A stretch of 53,790 nt of DNA, from positions 1 through 53,790 of the forward strand of contig DAOUGD010000046.1 of NCBI GenBank assembly GCA_034429475.1. The letters run 5' to 3'. This document shows, one piece after another, positions 16,103 to 24,310 of this stretch (its first letter is position 1; each line of letters begins with the position of its first letter). A program made the position numbers and the translations under genes. The notes beneath the pieces are model-generated. The model saw only the letters and a program-made list of their open reading frames with translations, ran no database searches and was not told the DNA's origin. The DNA is from JAKQHY01 sp034429475. GTDB taxonomy: Bacteria > Chloroflexota > Anaerolineae > B4-G1 > SLSP01.

Positions 16103-17044
16103 GTGAAACGTCGTTTATTCTTGTTGTTCCTGCTATGTGGGTTGTGGCTGACCGGCTGCGGTCGGCTGGCGGTGCGCCGGGTTGCGCTCACGCCAGTGGC
16201 CCTGTCGCCCGGCGACACAACCCGCGTCCTGACCCACGATGGCCTGGAGCGTTCGTATATCGTCCACGTCCCACCCGGCTACGACCCGGCGCGGGCGACG
16301 CCGGTGGTGTTGGTCTTTCACGGCGGGGGCGGCCATGCCGAAAACGCCCGCACGATGACCGGCTTCGACGCCGTCGCCGACGCCGAAGGGTTCATCGTCG
16401 TCTATCCGAACGGGACGGGGCAGCGACCAGACCGGCTGCTCACCTGGAACGGGGGGCGCTGCTGTGGTTATGCGCTGGAGCAGAACGTGGATGACGTGGG
16501 CTTTGTGCGCGCATTGCTGGCTGATCTGGGGGCGATTGCCAACATAGACGCGCGGCGCATCTATGCCACCGGCATGTCCAATGGGGCGATTATGTCCTAC
16601 CGCCTGGCCTGCGAGCTGGCGGACGTGATCGCCGCAATCGGCCCGGTGGCGGCGACGCAAAACCTCGACGCCTGCACGCCGTCGCGCCCGGCGCCCGTGC
16701 TGCACATCCACGGCGACGCCGACAAACACGCGCCCTACGCGGGCGGGGTCGGCGCAGAATCGCTGGTGGGCATCCCCTTCGAGCCGGTCGAGACGACGAT
16801 AGAGTTCTGGGTGCGGCAGAATGGCTGCGCTTCGACGCCCCAGGTCACGCAGAACGGCAGCATCCGTCACACGGTCTACAACGGCTGCCAGCAAAATGCG
16901 GCGGTGGAACTGTACACCGTGGTCGGCGGAGGGCACGCCTGGCCGGGCGGCCAGCCGGGTTGGAAGGGCGGTGATGTTCCGACGACCGAGTTGCACGCTT
17001 CGCAGGTGATATGGGACTTTTTCGCCGCGCATCCGCACCCATAA
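16103..17044 (+). CDS. Secreted polyhydroxybutyrate-depolymerase-type esterase, LpqC-like
   Basis: A 313-residue protein beginning at GTG 16103, directly after the previous stop. The leader LFLLFLLCGLWLTGC is a lipoprotein signal with lipobox LTGC. The catalytic set is FHGGGGHAENA (oxyanion), GMSNGA (nucleophile Ser), HIHGDADKHAPY (Asp) and GGGHAWPGG (His), typical of family 1 PHB depolymerases and feruloyl esterases. It would hydrolyse ester bonds in extracellular polymers or aromatics. A hairpin follows at 17046. Confidence 0.87.
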   Translation: MKRRLFLLFLLCGLWLTGCGRLAVRRVALTPVALSPGDTTRVLTHDGLERSYIVHVPPGYDPARATPVVLVFHGGGGHAENARTMTGFDAVADAEGFIVVYPNGTGQRPDRLLTWNGGRCCGYALEQNVDDVGFVRALLADLGAIANIDARRIYATGMSNGAIMSYRLACELADVIAAIGPVAATQNLDACTPSRPAPVLHIHGDADKHAPYAGGVGAESLVGIPFEPVETTIEFWVRQNGCASTPQVTQNGSIRHTVYNGCQQNAAVELYTVVGGGHAWPGGQPGWKGGDVPTTELHASQVIWDFFAAHPHP

Positions 17045-17045
17045 A

Positions 17046-17077
17046 ACGATGTTTGGGAGGCTTTGCCCAAAACATCG
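17046..17077 (+). terminator. Hairpin after the esterase gene
   Basis: Arms ACGATGTTTGGG (17046-17057) and CCCAAAACATCG (17066-17077) pair with a single bulged A in the second arm and an 8-nt loop, just after the stop at 17044. There is no immediate T-run (the nearest is at 17091-17095), so intrinsic termination is plausible but not certain. Confidence 0.5.
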
Positions 17078-17139
17078 CTTCCCGTCAATGATTTTTCAGG
17101 TATTGAGGTGTTCTTTCTGCTGTTGATTTGGAGGATAAC

Positions 17140-17217
17140 ATGAAAGTCGAGTTATCTGGAACCACTTTTCAAAAAGCGATTGCAGGCTTGAAGCGTCTAT
17201 TCGCCAGTCTGTACTAG
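17140..17217 (+). CDS. Possible 25-residue small ORF
   Basis: ATG 17140 has GGAGG (17130-17134) 5 nt upstream and encodes MKVELSGTTFQKAIAGLKRL plus FASLY, a basic amphipathic peptide, before TAG. The good ribosome binding site in an otherwise empty 220-nt gap is the only support. It could equally be the 5' relic of a lost gene. Confidence 0.3.
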   Translation: MKVELSGTTFQKAIAGLKRLFASLY

Positions 17218-17264
17218 CGTTTTTTCGTATATTAGGGTGAGGTTGTTGACCTGAAAGGACTGAT

Positions 17265-17636
17265 ATGGATATGCAGAAAACCGTAGTCGTGCTCGCTCAT
17301 GCCTTTGTCGGCTGGTTGCTATGCGCCGCCACGATGGGCGTCGGTATGGCAGTCACGTCGCTCGATACCGCGCTGGTCATCCACGCCATCGCCGCGCCGA
17401 TTATCTTTGCGCTGATTTCGCTAATTTACTTTCACAAGTTCAACTTTACCACGCCCCTGCAAACTGCGATAATTTTCGTCGCTTTTGTCATCGCGATGGA
17501 TTTCTTTGTCGTCGCTCTGCTCATCAACCGCAGCCTGGACATGTTCGCCAGCTTACTGGGAACATGGATTCCGTTTGCGCTGATATTTGGTTCGACGATA
17601 TTAACGGGCGCTGTTGCCGCCAGAAAGTCAAGATGA
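17265..17636 (+). CDS. Small four-helix membrane protein, unknown function
   Basis: A 123-residue protein with four evident helices: VLAHAFVGWLLCAATMGVGMA, ALVIHAIAAPIIFALISLIYF, TAIIFVAFVIAMDFFVVALL and LGTWIPFALIFGSTILTGAV. The preceding GAAAGGA supports the ATG at 17265; a second in-frame ATG is two codons later. I recall near-identical hypothetical membrane proteins in diverse bacteria, but no function. Confidence 0.72.
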   Translation: MDMQKTVVVLAHAFVGWLLCAATMGVGMAVTSLDTALVIHAIAAPIIFALISLIYFHKFNFTTPLQTAIIFVAFVIAMDFFVVALLINRSLDMFASLLGTWIPFALIFGSTILTGAVAARKSR

Positions 17637-17657
17637 CCAACAACTGCATCAAACTAC

Positions 17658-17825
17658 ATGGCGGAAGGTGACTCTGCTATCTGGCAGGGCGCACAAGATG
17701 TGAGCGTGCCGCTGGCGATGGGCTGCTATCTGGCCAAAATGATAAAGGAAAAACGATGGAGCCCTCAACGTGATTACCCCGGCCAGACCATTTTTCTTCA
17801 TGATGAACTTGGTTCGCGCCGTTAG
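17658..17825 (+). CDS. Possible 55-residue ORF or gene remnant
   Basis: An open frame MAEGDSAIWQGAQDVSVPLA...HDELGSRR fills most of the gap between two membrane-protein genes. It has no clear ribosome binding site and no recognised domain. The composition looks protein-like, so it may be a degraded gene end. Low certainty. Confidence 0.2.
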   Translation: MAEGDSAIWQGAQDVSVPLAMGCYLAKMIKEKRWSPQRDYPGQTIFLHDELGSRR

Positions 17826-17847
17826 TTGATAAGCGTGGAGGAAACTG

Positions 17848-18519
17848 ATGTCCAAACTTGCCGCCGTCCTTTGTCTGGTCTGCTTGATGCTCACTGTCCT
17901 GTGGCTCGGTCTGTTGATCGCTGACATGGCGACCGCCGGGCCGCTGGAGACCTTCGAGCAGGTGGCTGCCCACGCTTCCCGGCTGCACGGGCTGTTCTAC
18001 GCGACCTATCTTAACGTCGCGCTGTTGACTGTAGCCGCCGTGGCTCTGTTTGCCGTCTTGTATGCCTGGCTCAAGCCGGCCGCACCCGGCTGGATCGTTA
18101 TCGGGCTGGTCTTCACCCCCATTTACGGTGTGCTCAACCTGGTCGCCTATCTCTCGCAGGTGACGCTCGTTCCGGCATTAGTGACGCTGCGCCTCGACCC
18201 GCAAACCACCGCTGCGGCAGATGTGCTGCTGCGTTTGACCCTGCAAGCCTGGCCGCAATCGGCGATGGCGTTCTTCAACGGGCTGGCCTACGCCATCCTG
18301 GGGATTCCATCTATGCTATACGGCACGCTTCTATGGCGATACGGTGGCGCGCTGCGCTGGGGCGGGGTATTGTTGGCGCTCAGCGGCGCAGCCAGCGTCT
18401 TGGGTGTCATGGGTCTTCTCACCGGCAGCGCGTTGCTCGCTCAGGGTGTGATGGTCGGCGGCATTCTGTTCCTGGCGGCTATGTTCCCCCTCGGTTGGGG
18501 CTTTTGGAAAGTGGGGTAA
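17848..18519 (+). CDS. Six-helix membrane protein paired with a flavoprotein gene
   Basis: A 223-residue protein with about six helices (LAAVLCLVCLMLTVLWLGLL, LNVALLTVAAVALFAVLYAW, IVIGLVFTPIYGVLNLVAYL, and three more). ATG 17848 follows GTGGAGGAA. Layout and length resemble DUF4386-type proteins but the family is not assigned with confidence. Its stop is 3 nt before the Isf-type flavoprotein start, so the two are probably translated together. Confidence 0.72.
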   Translation: MSKLAAVLCLVCLMLTVLWLGLLIADMATAGPLETFEQVAAHASRLHGLFYATYLNVALLTVAAVALFAVLYAWLKPAAPGWIVIGLVFTPIYGVLNLVAYLSQVTLVPALVTLRLDPQTTAAADVLLRLTLQAWPQSAMAFFNGLAYAILGIPSMLYGTLLWRYGGALRWGGVLLALSGAASVLGVMGLLTGSALLAQGVMVGGILFLAAMFPLGWGFWKVG

Positions 18520-18522
18520 TTC

Positions 18523-19329
18523 ATGACAGACATCATTCTTCTCAACGGCGGACCGCGCAAGAACGGCAACACGATGCGCATTGCCGAATGGGTGGCGGAA
18601 GGCGCGAGGACTCAGGGCGCGCAGGTCGAGGTGATTCATCTGGTAGATCAGCATATCGAACACTGCCGGGGCTGCGATGCCTGCGCGCGCACCGGGCGCT
18701 GTATCATCAAGGACGACCACGCGGCGATTTGCGAGCAGTTGGATCGCGCGCAAGGGGCGATTGTCTGTTCGCCTATCTTTGGCGGTTCGTATTCGGCAAT
18801 GATGAAGACATTTTTCGACCGTCTGACCAACACCCTCGGTTTCACCGGTCGTTTCGATCATCTTTGCACGGTGGGCATTACCACGGCCAAATTCGATTTT
18901 CGCATCAAGGTGGCCAAAGACCTGGCCGCGCTCAACAGCAGTTGGAGTGGCGCTGGCTATGCCACAGGGTATATCCACAAGTCAGTCTTGGACCAGAAAA
19001 AGAGTCGTATCCTGACCTTATCCCCTGAAAACAGCCCTGTTTTGTACGCCAACGCGCACCGGATGGGCGAGAAACTGGTACGCGATATCGAACAGCGCCG
19101 GCGTAGTACGCTCCCCTGGCCGGTGCGTCTACTGTTCAAATACCTCGTGCTGCCGGGCATTGGTCACGTGCTGATCAACCACCGAGACGAGACCCCCTTT
19201 CTCTACCAGGTTATGCAAGACAAAGGTATCATCACTGAGGCTTTGCTCGCCAAACACGCCCGCAAGATGGCGCAACTCAAACCCGATCCTGTATCCAAAA
19301 CGACCGAAAAGGTGGTCTTTTGTAGATAA
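18523..19329 (+). CDS. Iron-sulfur flavoprotein (Isf-type) oxidoreductase
   Basis: A 268-residue protein. IILLNGGPRKNGNTMRI is the FMN-phosphate loop. C-RG-C-DA-C-x5-C (CRGCDACARTGRC) exactly matches the compact [4Fe-4S] motif of Isf proteins. CSPIFGGSYSAMMKTFFDRL is the flavin segment. A C-terminal extension (about 190-268) with a hydrophobic stretch LLFKYLVLPGIGHVLI may dock at the membrane, which fits the adjacent membrane-protein gene at 17848. Confidence 0.85.
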   Translation: MTDIILLNGGPRKNGNTMRIAEWVAEGARTQGAQVEVIHLVDQHIEHCRGCDACARTGRCIIKDDHAAICEQLDRAQGAIVCSPIFGGSYSAMMKTFFDRLTNTLGFTGRFDHLCTVGITTAKFDFRIKVAKDLAALNSSWSGAGYATGYIHKSVLDQKKSRILTLSPENSPVLYANAHRMGEKLVRDIEQRRRSTLPWPVRLLFKYLVLPGIGHVLINHRDETPFLYQVMQDKGIITEALLAKHARKMAQLKPDPVSKTTEKVVFCR

Positions 19330-19477
19330 GAAGCGCTTTCGGTTAGAGTTTGTGTAAAGTGAGATCGTGGTACGGGTCACTAGCTACGTTTCGTATAAAA
19401 ATGCCTGAAAAAACTTTTTAGGTTAGTTTCGAAGTGTCAATCTAACTCCCCTAGCGTTTTGAGCCATGCCGACTTCC

Positions 19478-19681
19478 TTATAACCGTTTTATTTGCGGGA
19501 TGCGCTGTTCCAATTGGACGATGATGACGCCAAAAAGGACGGCCATCCCGCAGGAACCGACCAGCAAGAACATATTGGTTGCCACCCGGAACGCTGAAGC
19601 GTACTCAAAATCGAAATCAGGGAAAGCGGAGCTTAACGACCTTTCGTAAAAAAGACGTATGATAACGCACAACTCACCCAA
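19478..19681 (-). pseudogene. Possible C-terminal remnant of a membrane transporter
   Basis: A 67-codon minus-strand frame ends with AFRVATNMFLLVGSCGMAVLFGVIIVQLEQR, one strong helix with a basic tail, as at the end of a polytopic transporter. There is no full-length gene and no ribosome binding site. The 370-nt stretch 19330-19699 otherwise holds only a weak A/T hairpin near 19405-19424 that might terminate the preceding gene. Confidence 0.25.
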
Positions 19682-19699
19682 GTACCTGGAGGATAAACG

Positions 19700-20566
19700 A
19701 TGAACGATAAACGCAACACCCTCTCCATTCTGTCTGTCCTGGCAATGCTCCTACTCCTGGTCGCTTCTTGGACCGCCATCCTATGGGACGATGGCGGCGC
19801 GCCCTACCCGTTTACCACCCCACGCGGCGAAGAGGTCCAAATCTATGGCGGCGCCGGGCCTTATCGTTTCGATAACACGTACAAAGCTATCGCCTTTCGC
19901 AGTTTTGATTGGGCCAACCTGGTGATTGTGTTACCCTTGTTCATCGTCGGCGTATGGCTGTATCGCCGAGGCAACTTTCGCGGGCAATTGCTGCTGGCGG
20001 CGCTCTTCACCTATCTGGCCTACATTTACATGATCGGCGTGATGGGCAATGCGTTCAATGTCTTGTTCCTGGTTTGGACGGCGCTTTTCTCTCTCGGAGG
20101 ATTCGGCTTGTACCTGACCCTGGCGCAGATGGATTTTGCCGTTCTGCCGGTCAAACTGGCGGGCAACTTTCCCCGGAAAGCGGTGGCGGTTTACATACTG
20201 GCGGTAGGCTTGATTCTCCTGACGCAGTACATGGCCGAAGTGATAGCCGCGTACACCACCGGCACCCCACCGGCCTCTTTGGATCATTACACCACGCTCG
20301 AACTGGCGTCGCTCGAATTCGGCATCATGATCCCACTCCACCTCATCGGCGGTCTGGCCTTGTGGCGGGGCAAAACCTGGGGCTACCTGGCGGCCACCGT
20401 GCTGGCCTTTACGACCTTCATGGTTTTTATCGCTCTGAGCGTTTTCCTGTGGCTGTTCCACCTGTCTTACGGACAAGGCAATTTGCTGGATATGGCGATC
20501 ACGTTCGGTATTGCCCTGGTGGCAGCCGGCTTTTCATTCACGATATTCGCGCGCGTGAAAGACTGA
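19700..20566 (+). CDS. Polytopic membrane protein, unknown function
   Basis: A 288-residue protein with about seven helices. ATG 19700 follows CTGGAGGATAAACG. The first helix (SILSVLAMLLLLVASWTAIL) is followed by an extracytoplasmic loop rich in Gly/Pro/Tyr (about 30-65), then closely spaced helices. The family is not recognised. It precedes another multi-helix protein at 20663. Confidence 0.7.
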   Translation: MNDKRNTLSILSVLAMLLLLVASWTAILWDDGGAPYPFTTPRGEEVQIYGGAGPYRFDNTYKAIAFRSFDWANLVIVLPLFIVGVWLYRRGNFRGQLLLAALFTYLAYIYMIGVMGNAFNVLFLVWTALFSLGGFGLYLTLAQMDFAVLPVKLAGNFPRKAVAVYILAVGLILLTQYMAEVIAAYTTGTPPASLDHYTTLELASLEFGIMIPLHLIGGLALWRGKTWGYLAATVLAFTTFMVFIALSVFLWLFHLSYGQGNLLDMAITFGIALVAAGFSFTIFARVKD

Positions 20567-20662
20567 GCCGGTTGTGAGCGATCGAATAAAGTGGGCGCCC
20601 GCTGCGTTGGATAGATGGTGCAACTGCTGCATCAAACAACCATCGCAGGAAAGGGGGTTGCT

Positions 20663-21505
20663 ATGAAGCCATTCAGTCGGAAATCTGCGCCAGCCGGTCT
20701 GCCGGTCACACGCTCTCTGCCGCTCGTTTACGGACTCTCGCTCGCCGTCGTCCTCTTGATGACCGGCGCGTCCATCGCCGGCCTCCTCGCGCCGGACGCG
20801 CTCTATCCCACCGCCGCGTTGCGGCAATCCTCCGTGCCCAATGACGCCGTGAACCTCCTCCTCGGCCTGCCCATCCTTCTGGGCGCCATGGCGCTGGCGC
20901 GGCGTGGCAAGCTGGTGGGACTGCTCTTCTGGCCCGGCGCGTTGTTGTACATACTCTACAACACCCTCGTGTACGTCTTCGCCATGCCGCTCGGTTGGAT
21001 GACCGTGATTTATGCCACTCTGGCTCTCCTCAGCGCGCTCACGCCGGTTGTCCTTATAGCGCGGGTGAATCGGGAAGCCGTGCGCCAACAATTCGCCGGC
21101 GCCGTCCCCGCGCGAATTCCGGGCGGTGCGCTGGTGGGCTTCGGCGCGTTGTTTTTGCTGCGCGGCGCGGGCCTCGTGGCGAACACCCTCTCCGGGCAAG
21201 CCGTACTGCTGCCGACCGAGAGCGCGCTGCTGGTTGCTGACACAGTGTTCAGCGTGGTGTGGATCGTGGGCGGTGTGCTGTTGTGGCGACGTCAGGCGTT
21301 GGGTTACGTGCTGGGCGCGGGGCTGCTCTTTCAAGCCAGCGCGCTCTTCGTCGGGTTGATCCTCGTCTTGCTCTTGCGCCCCCTCTTGACGCCGGTGCCT
21401 TTTGTCCTGGCCGACGTGATCGTGATTGCGGGCATGACCTTGATTTTTCTCGTGCCCTTCGCGCTGTTCACACGCGGCGTTCTCGCAAAGCAGGGGGAAC
21501 GCTGA
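20663..21505 (+). CDS. Polytopic membrane protein, unknown function
   Basis: A 280-residue protein with about eight helices. ATG 20663 is preferred because GGAAAGGGGG precedes it; the frame extends back to 20615 without a site. Helices include LPLVYGLSLAVVLLMTGASI, VNLLLGLPILLGAMALA, LLFWPGALLYILYNTLVYVF and VLADVIVIAGMTLIFLVPF. The stop overlaps the next ATG (TGATG), so it is coupled to the 21505 gene. Confidence 0.72.
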   Translation: MKPFSRKSAPAGLPVTRSLPLVYGLSLAVVLLMTGASIAGLLAPDALYPTAALRQSSVPNDAVNLLLGLPILLGAMALARRGKLVGLLFWPGALLYILYNTLVYVFAMPLGWMTVIYATLALLSALTPVVLIARVNREAVRQQFAGAVPARIPGGALVGFGALFLLRGAGLVANTLSGQAVLLPTESALLVADTVFSVVWIVGGVLLWRRQALGYVLGAGLLFQASALFVGLILVLLLRPLLTPVPFVLADVIVIAGMTLIFLVPFALFTRGVLAKQGER

Positions 21506-22221
21506 TGCAAACGGAAACGACGCACTTAACCTGGCACAGTCTGTACAAACTCTGCGGCGTGGCCGCGTTAATCTTTCTCGTGTACTCTCTCATCACGATG
21601 GTGCAGATGGTGGTCGTTGGGGGAATGCCCACAACGGCGGAAGAGGGGTTTGCGCTGCTGCGCGAAAACCGGGTGGTGGGGTTGTTGCGCCTGGACATCC
21701 TGACCCTGTTCACCTTGCCTTTGTATTACCTGCTCTTTTTGGGACTTTATGCCGCGCTCCGTCGGACGAGTGAAGCCTACACGACGTTGGCCGTCCTCCT
21801 GGGCTGCGTCGGGCTGACGCTCGTGCTGGCGACGCCGTCGGCGCTGTCGTTTGTGGCGCTCAGCGACCGCTTTGCCGCCGCCACCGGCGAGGCGCAACAG
21901 GCGCACTTCCTGGCTGCCGGCGAAGCGATGCTGGCGTCGGACTTGTGGCATGGGTCAGGGGCCAGGATCGGAGGGGTGCTCTTGCAGATCGCCTGGGTAT
22001 TGGCGTCGGTGGTGATGTTGGAGAATCGCAACTTTGACCGGTTCACCACCTACACCGGCCTCGTGGCGCACGGGGTGGATTTGGCGCGCATCCTGTTGGG
22101 ATTCTTTTTCTCCGCGCTGGACGTCCCCTTGATGGCGATTGCCGGGCCGCTCTATCTGGTGTGGTTTCCCTTACTGGCGCGCGATTTGTTCCGGTTGAGT
22201 CCACAGTCAATGCAGATATAA
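21505..22221 (+). CDS. Six-helix membrane protein of the LYKLCG family, DUF4386-like
   Basis: A 238-residue protein; ATG 21505 overlaps the upstream stop. N-terminal W-x-x-LYKLCGVAALIFLVYSL and the central ATGEAQQAHFLAAGEAML are shared with the proteins at 23567 and 51509, defining a local paralogue family. Six helices are visible. The next gene is a nitroreductase, matching the membrane-protein/flavoprotein pairing seen elsewhere in the window. Function unknown. Confidence 0.75.
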   Translation: MQTETTHLTWHSLYKLCGVAALIFLVYSLITMVQMVVVGGMPTTAEEGFALLRENRVVGLLRLDILTLFTLPLYYLLFLGLYAALRRTSEAYTTLAVLLGCVGLTLVLATPSALSFVALSDRFAAATGEAQQAHFLAAGEAMLASDLWHGSGARIGGVLLQIAWVLASVVMLENRNFDRFTTYTGLVAHGVDLARILLGFFFSALDVPLMAIAGPLYLVWFPLLARDLFRLSPQSMQI

Positions 22222-22226
22222 CACAT

Positions 22227-22347
22227 AGGACTTACGCAAATTATGCTAAAGGTGCAACGCACTTGGTTGATGTGACCGGAAATTTGGCCGCAAAACCGGT
22301 GCTTGAGTGCGAAATCCAGTGCGTTGCACCTGGTCTGCGTAAGTCCT
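22227..22347. mobile_element. MITE-like palindromic element
   Basis: A 121-bp non-coding element with 12-bp perfect ends, AGGACTTACGCA (22227-22238) and TGCGTAAGTCCT (22336-22347). A second perfect 13-bp inverted pair lies inside (GGTGCAACGCACT 22251-22263; AGTGCGTTGCACC 22318-22330). The ends resemble GGACTTACGCA termini I recall from cyanobacterial insertion sequences. No transposase fits inside and no clear target duplication is visible. Confidence 0.7.
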
Positions 22348-22366
22348 GTTCATTAGGAGCTAAATT

Positions 22367-23488
22367 ATGAATGAAAAGTCCTGGCCGGCTATGAGACGGC
22401 GCGGTTTTCTGAAACTGGCGGCAGCGGCCGGCGTCGCTGCCGTTGGCGGGTATGTGCTTTCCGAATATACCCCGTGGCTGGATTATGAGGAACAGACCTC
22501 CCAGGTCCGCACACCCTTTAAGGAGCAAGAGACTATGTCAACGTCTATGCGCGAGCTGATTCGCTATGCTACCCTTGCAGCGAACGGCCACAACACCCAA
22601 CCCTGGCAGTTCGCTATCAAAGAGGATGCCGTTGAAATCCATCCCGACTATGCCCGCCGTTTGCCGGCCGTTGATCCCCAGGATCGTGAACTCTGGATCA
22701 GTCTGGGCTGCGCGCTGGAAAACCTGCTCGTGGCGGCCCGGGCCGCCGGGTATGCCCCTGAAGTGACTTTTCCTGATGCGACAGACTTCATCCACGTCCG
22801 GCTGACCACTGACACCCCGCAGAACAGCCCGTTGTTCGACGCGATCCCACTGCGGCAGAATACCCGCTCCGCCTACGACGGCCAGCCGATAAAGACGGCT
22901 GATCTTGACCAGGTGCAGGCCGTATCCGTGGAGCCAGGCGTGACGCTGCATTTTATGACCGACGCTGTCGGTTTGGAGACGGTGCTGGACTACGTCAATC
23001 AGGGTAATCTACACCAGTATGCGGACAAAGCCTTTATAGACGAGTTAATTGAGTGGCTGCGCTTCAACAAAAAGGAAGCCCTGGCTGCCCGCGACGGGCT
23101 GTACACGCGCTGTTCCGGGAATCCTGAAGTGCCGCGCTGGCTGGGGCGGATGTTCGTGGCCAGGACCAAGCCCCAGCAGCAGGCGGAGGCCGACGCCGAG
23201 AAACTGCGCAGTTCCGCCGGCGTGGTTGTGGTCACTTCAGTCACGGACGACAAGACCGCGTGGGTGCGCACCGGCCAGGTCTACGAGCGGCTGGCGCTCC
23301 AGATGACCGCGTTGGACATCCGTTCGGCGTTTGTGAACCAGCCGGTTGAAGTCGCGGACTTGCGTTCGCAATTCCAGCGCGCCGTGGGATTGAACGCATC
23401 CCTGCCGCAGCTCCTGGTGCGCTACGGCTACGCCGACCTGATGCCGCGTTCGCTGCGCCGTCCGGTTGAACAGGTACTGAGGCAATGA
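22367..23488 (+). CDS. Nitroreductase-family (Acg-like) flavoprotein with Tat leader
   Basis: A 373-residue protein. ATG 22367 has AGGAG 8 nt upstream. The leader carries RRGFLK followed by a hydrophobic segment (LAAAAGVAAVGGYVL), a Tat-type signal or anchor. From residue 57 on, MRELIRYATLAANGHNTQPWQF is the FMN-binding start of the nitroreductase/Acg fold. VDPQDRELWISLGCALENLL, LRQNTRSAYDG and VNQPVE belong to the same fold. A second in-frame ATG at 22535 has AAGGAG (22520-22525) 9 nt before it, exactly at the fold boundary, so an unexported form is possible. Substrate unknown. Confidence 0.83.
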   Translation: MNEKSWPAMRRRGFLKLAAAAGVAAVGGYVLSEYTPWLDYEEQTSQVRTPFKEQETMSTSMRELIRYATLAANGHNTQPWQFAIKEDAVEIHPDYARRLPAVDPQDRELWISLGCALENLLVAARAAGYAPEVTFPDATDFIHVRLTTDTPQNSPLFDAIPLRQNTRSAYDGQPIKTADLDQVQAVSVEPGVTLHFMTDAVGLETVLDYVNQGNLHQYADKAFIDELIEWLRFNKKEALAARDGLYTRCSGNPEVPRWLGRMFVARTKPQQQAEADAEKLRSSAGVVVVTSVTDDKTAWVRTGQVYERLALQMTALDIRSAFVNQPVEVADLRSQFQRAVGLNASLPQLLVRYGYADLMPRSLRRPVEQVLRQ

Positions 23489-23566
23489 AAGCACTCCGCC
23501 TCGACATTTGACGCTATCATCTCAAGAGAAGGAATTTGAGCCATACCATTCACACGGAGGGCCATG

Positions 23567-24295
23567 ATGTCAACATCAAGAAAGAACCGGAGCATAAACA
23601 CAAGCAACACAGACGCGCGCTGGATCGACCTCTACAAAATCGGTACAATGACCTGCATCGTTTTTCCGGTAATGATCATACTCACGGTCATTGCCTTTTT
23701 CATCTGGCCGTATACGCCGGGCGTTATGTCTGTAGCCGATATCTTCGCCAACTTGCAGAACAATCTGCTGGGCGGACTGGTATCCCTCGATCTGTTTATG
23801 GTGCTGCTGATGCCGGTTGCAGCTCTAATAACACTGCCAATGTACATCGCGCTCAAAGAGGTGAATGAGTCGTATGCTCTCATCGCTTTGGTCTTGGGCT
23901 TGATGGGCTACACGGTCATCTTCGCCGCCAGGCCGCTGGCTGAAATGACCTATCTCAGCGACCAATACGCCGCAGCCACCAGTGAGATTGCCCAAAATCG
24001 TTATCTGGCCGCCGGCGAGGCCCTGCACGCGCTCTTCAATGGAACGGCATGGATGGCGTCTATGATTCTGGTGGGGGTGTCTGGCGTCATCCTCTCCCTG
24101 CTGATGTTGAAAAGCATCGCCTTCACCAAAGCCACAGCTTATTCCGGGCTTGTCGTGTCCATAGGCGGGTTGGGATTTCTCATTCCTGCGATTGGGCCGC
24201 TTCTGTCGCTTGCGGCTACCATAGGCGGCGTGGTCTGGTACGGCTTGATGGCGCGTGATTTTTACCGTTTGGGATGGGGACAAGCGAGAAACTAA
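23567..24295 (+). CDS. Six-helix membrane protein of the LYK family, DUF4386-like
   Basis: A 242-residue protein. Of two adjacent ATGs (23564, 23567) the second has the better spacing (6 nt) from GGAGG (23556-23560). WIDLYKIGTMTCIVF and the central ATSEIAQNRYLAAGEAL align with the proteins at 21505 and 51509. About six helices. It lies 15 nt before a Tat-leader flavodoxin gene, repeating the membrane-protein/flavoprotein pairing. Confidence 0.75.
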   Translation: MSTSRKNRSINTSNTDARWIDLYKIGTMTCIVFPVMIILTVIAFFIWPYTPGVMSVADIFANLQNNLLGGLVSLDLFMVLLMPVAALITLPMYIALKEVNESYALIALVLGLMGYTVIFAARPLAEMTYLSDQYAAATSEIAQNRYLAAGEALHALFNGTAWMASMILVGVSGVILSLLMLKSIAFTKATAYSGLVVSIGGLGFLIPAIGPLLSLAATIGGVVWYGLMARDFYRLGWGQARN

Positions 24296-24310
24296 AGGAG
24301 CAATGATTCG

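Noticed and set aside
22161..22370. ORF running through the MITE
   Set aside because: It starts inside the previous gene and its frame is made by the palindrome; no ribosome binding site or homologous features.
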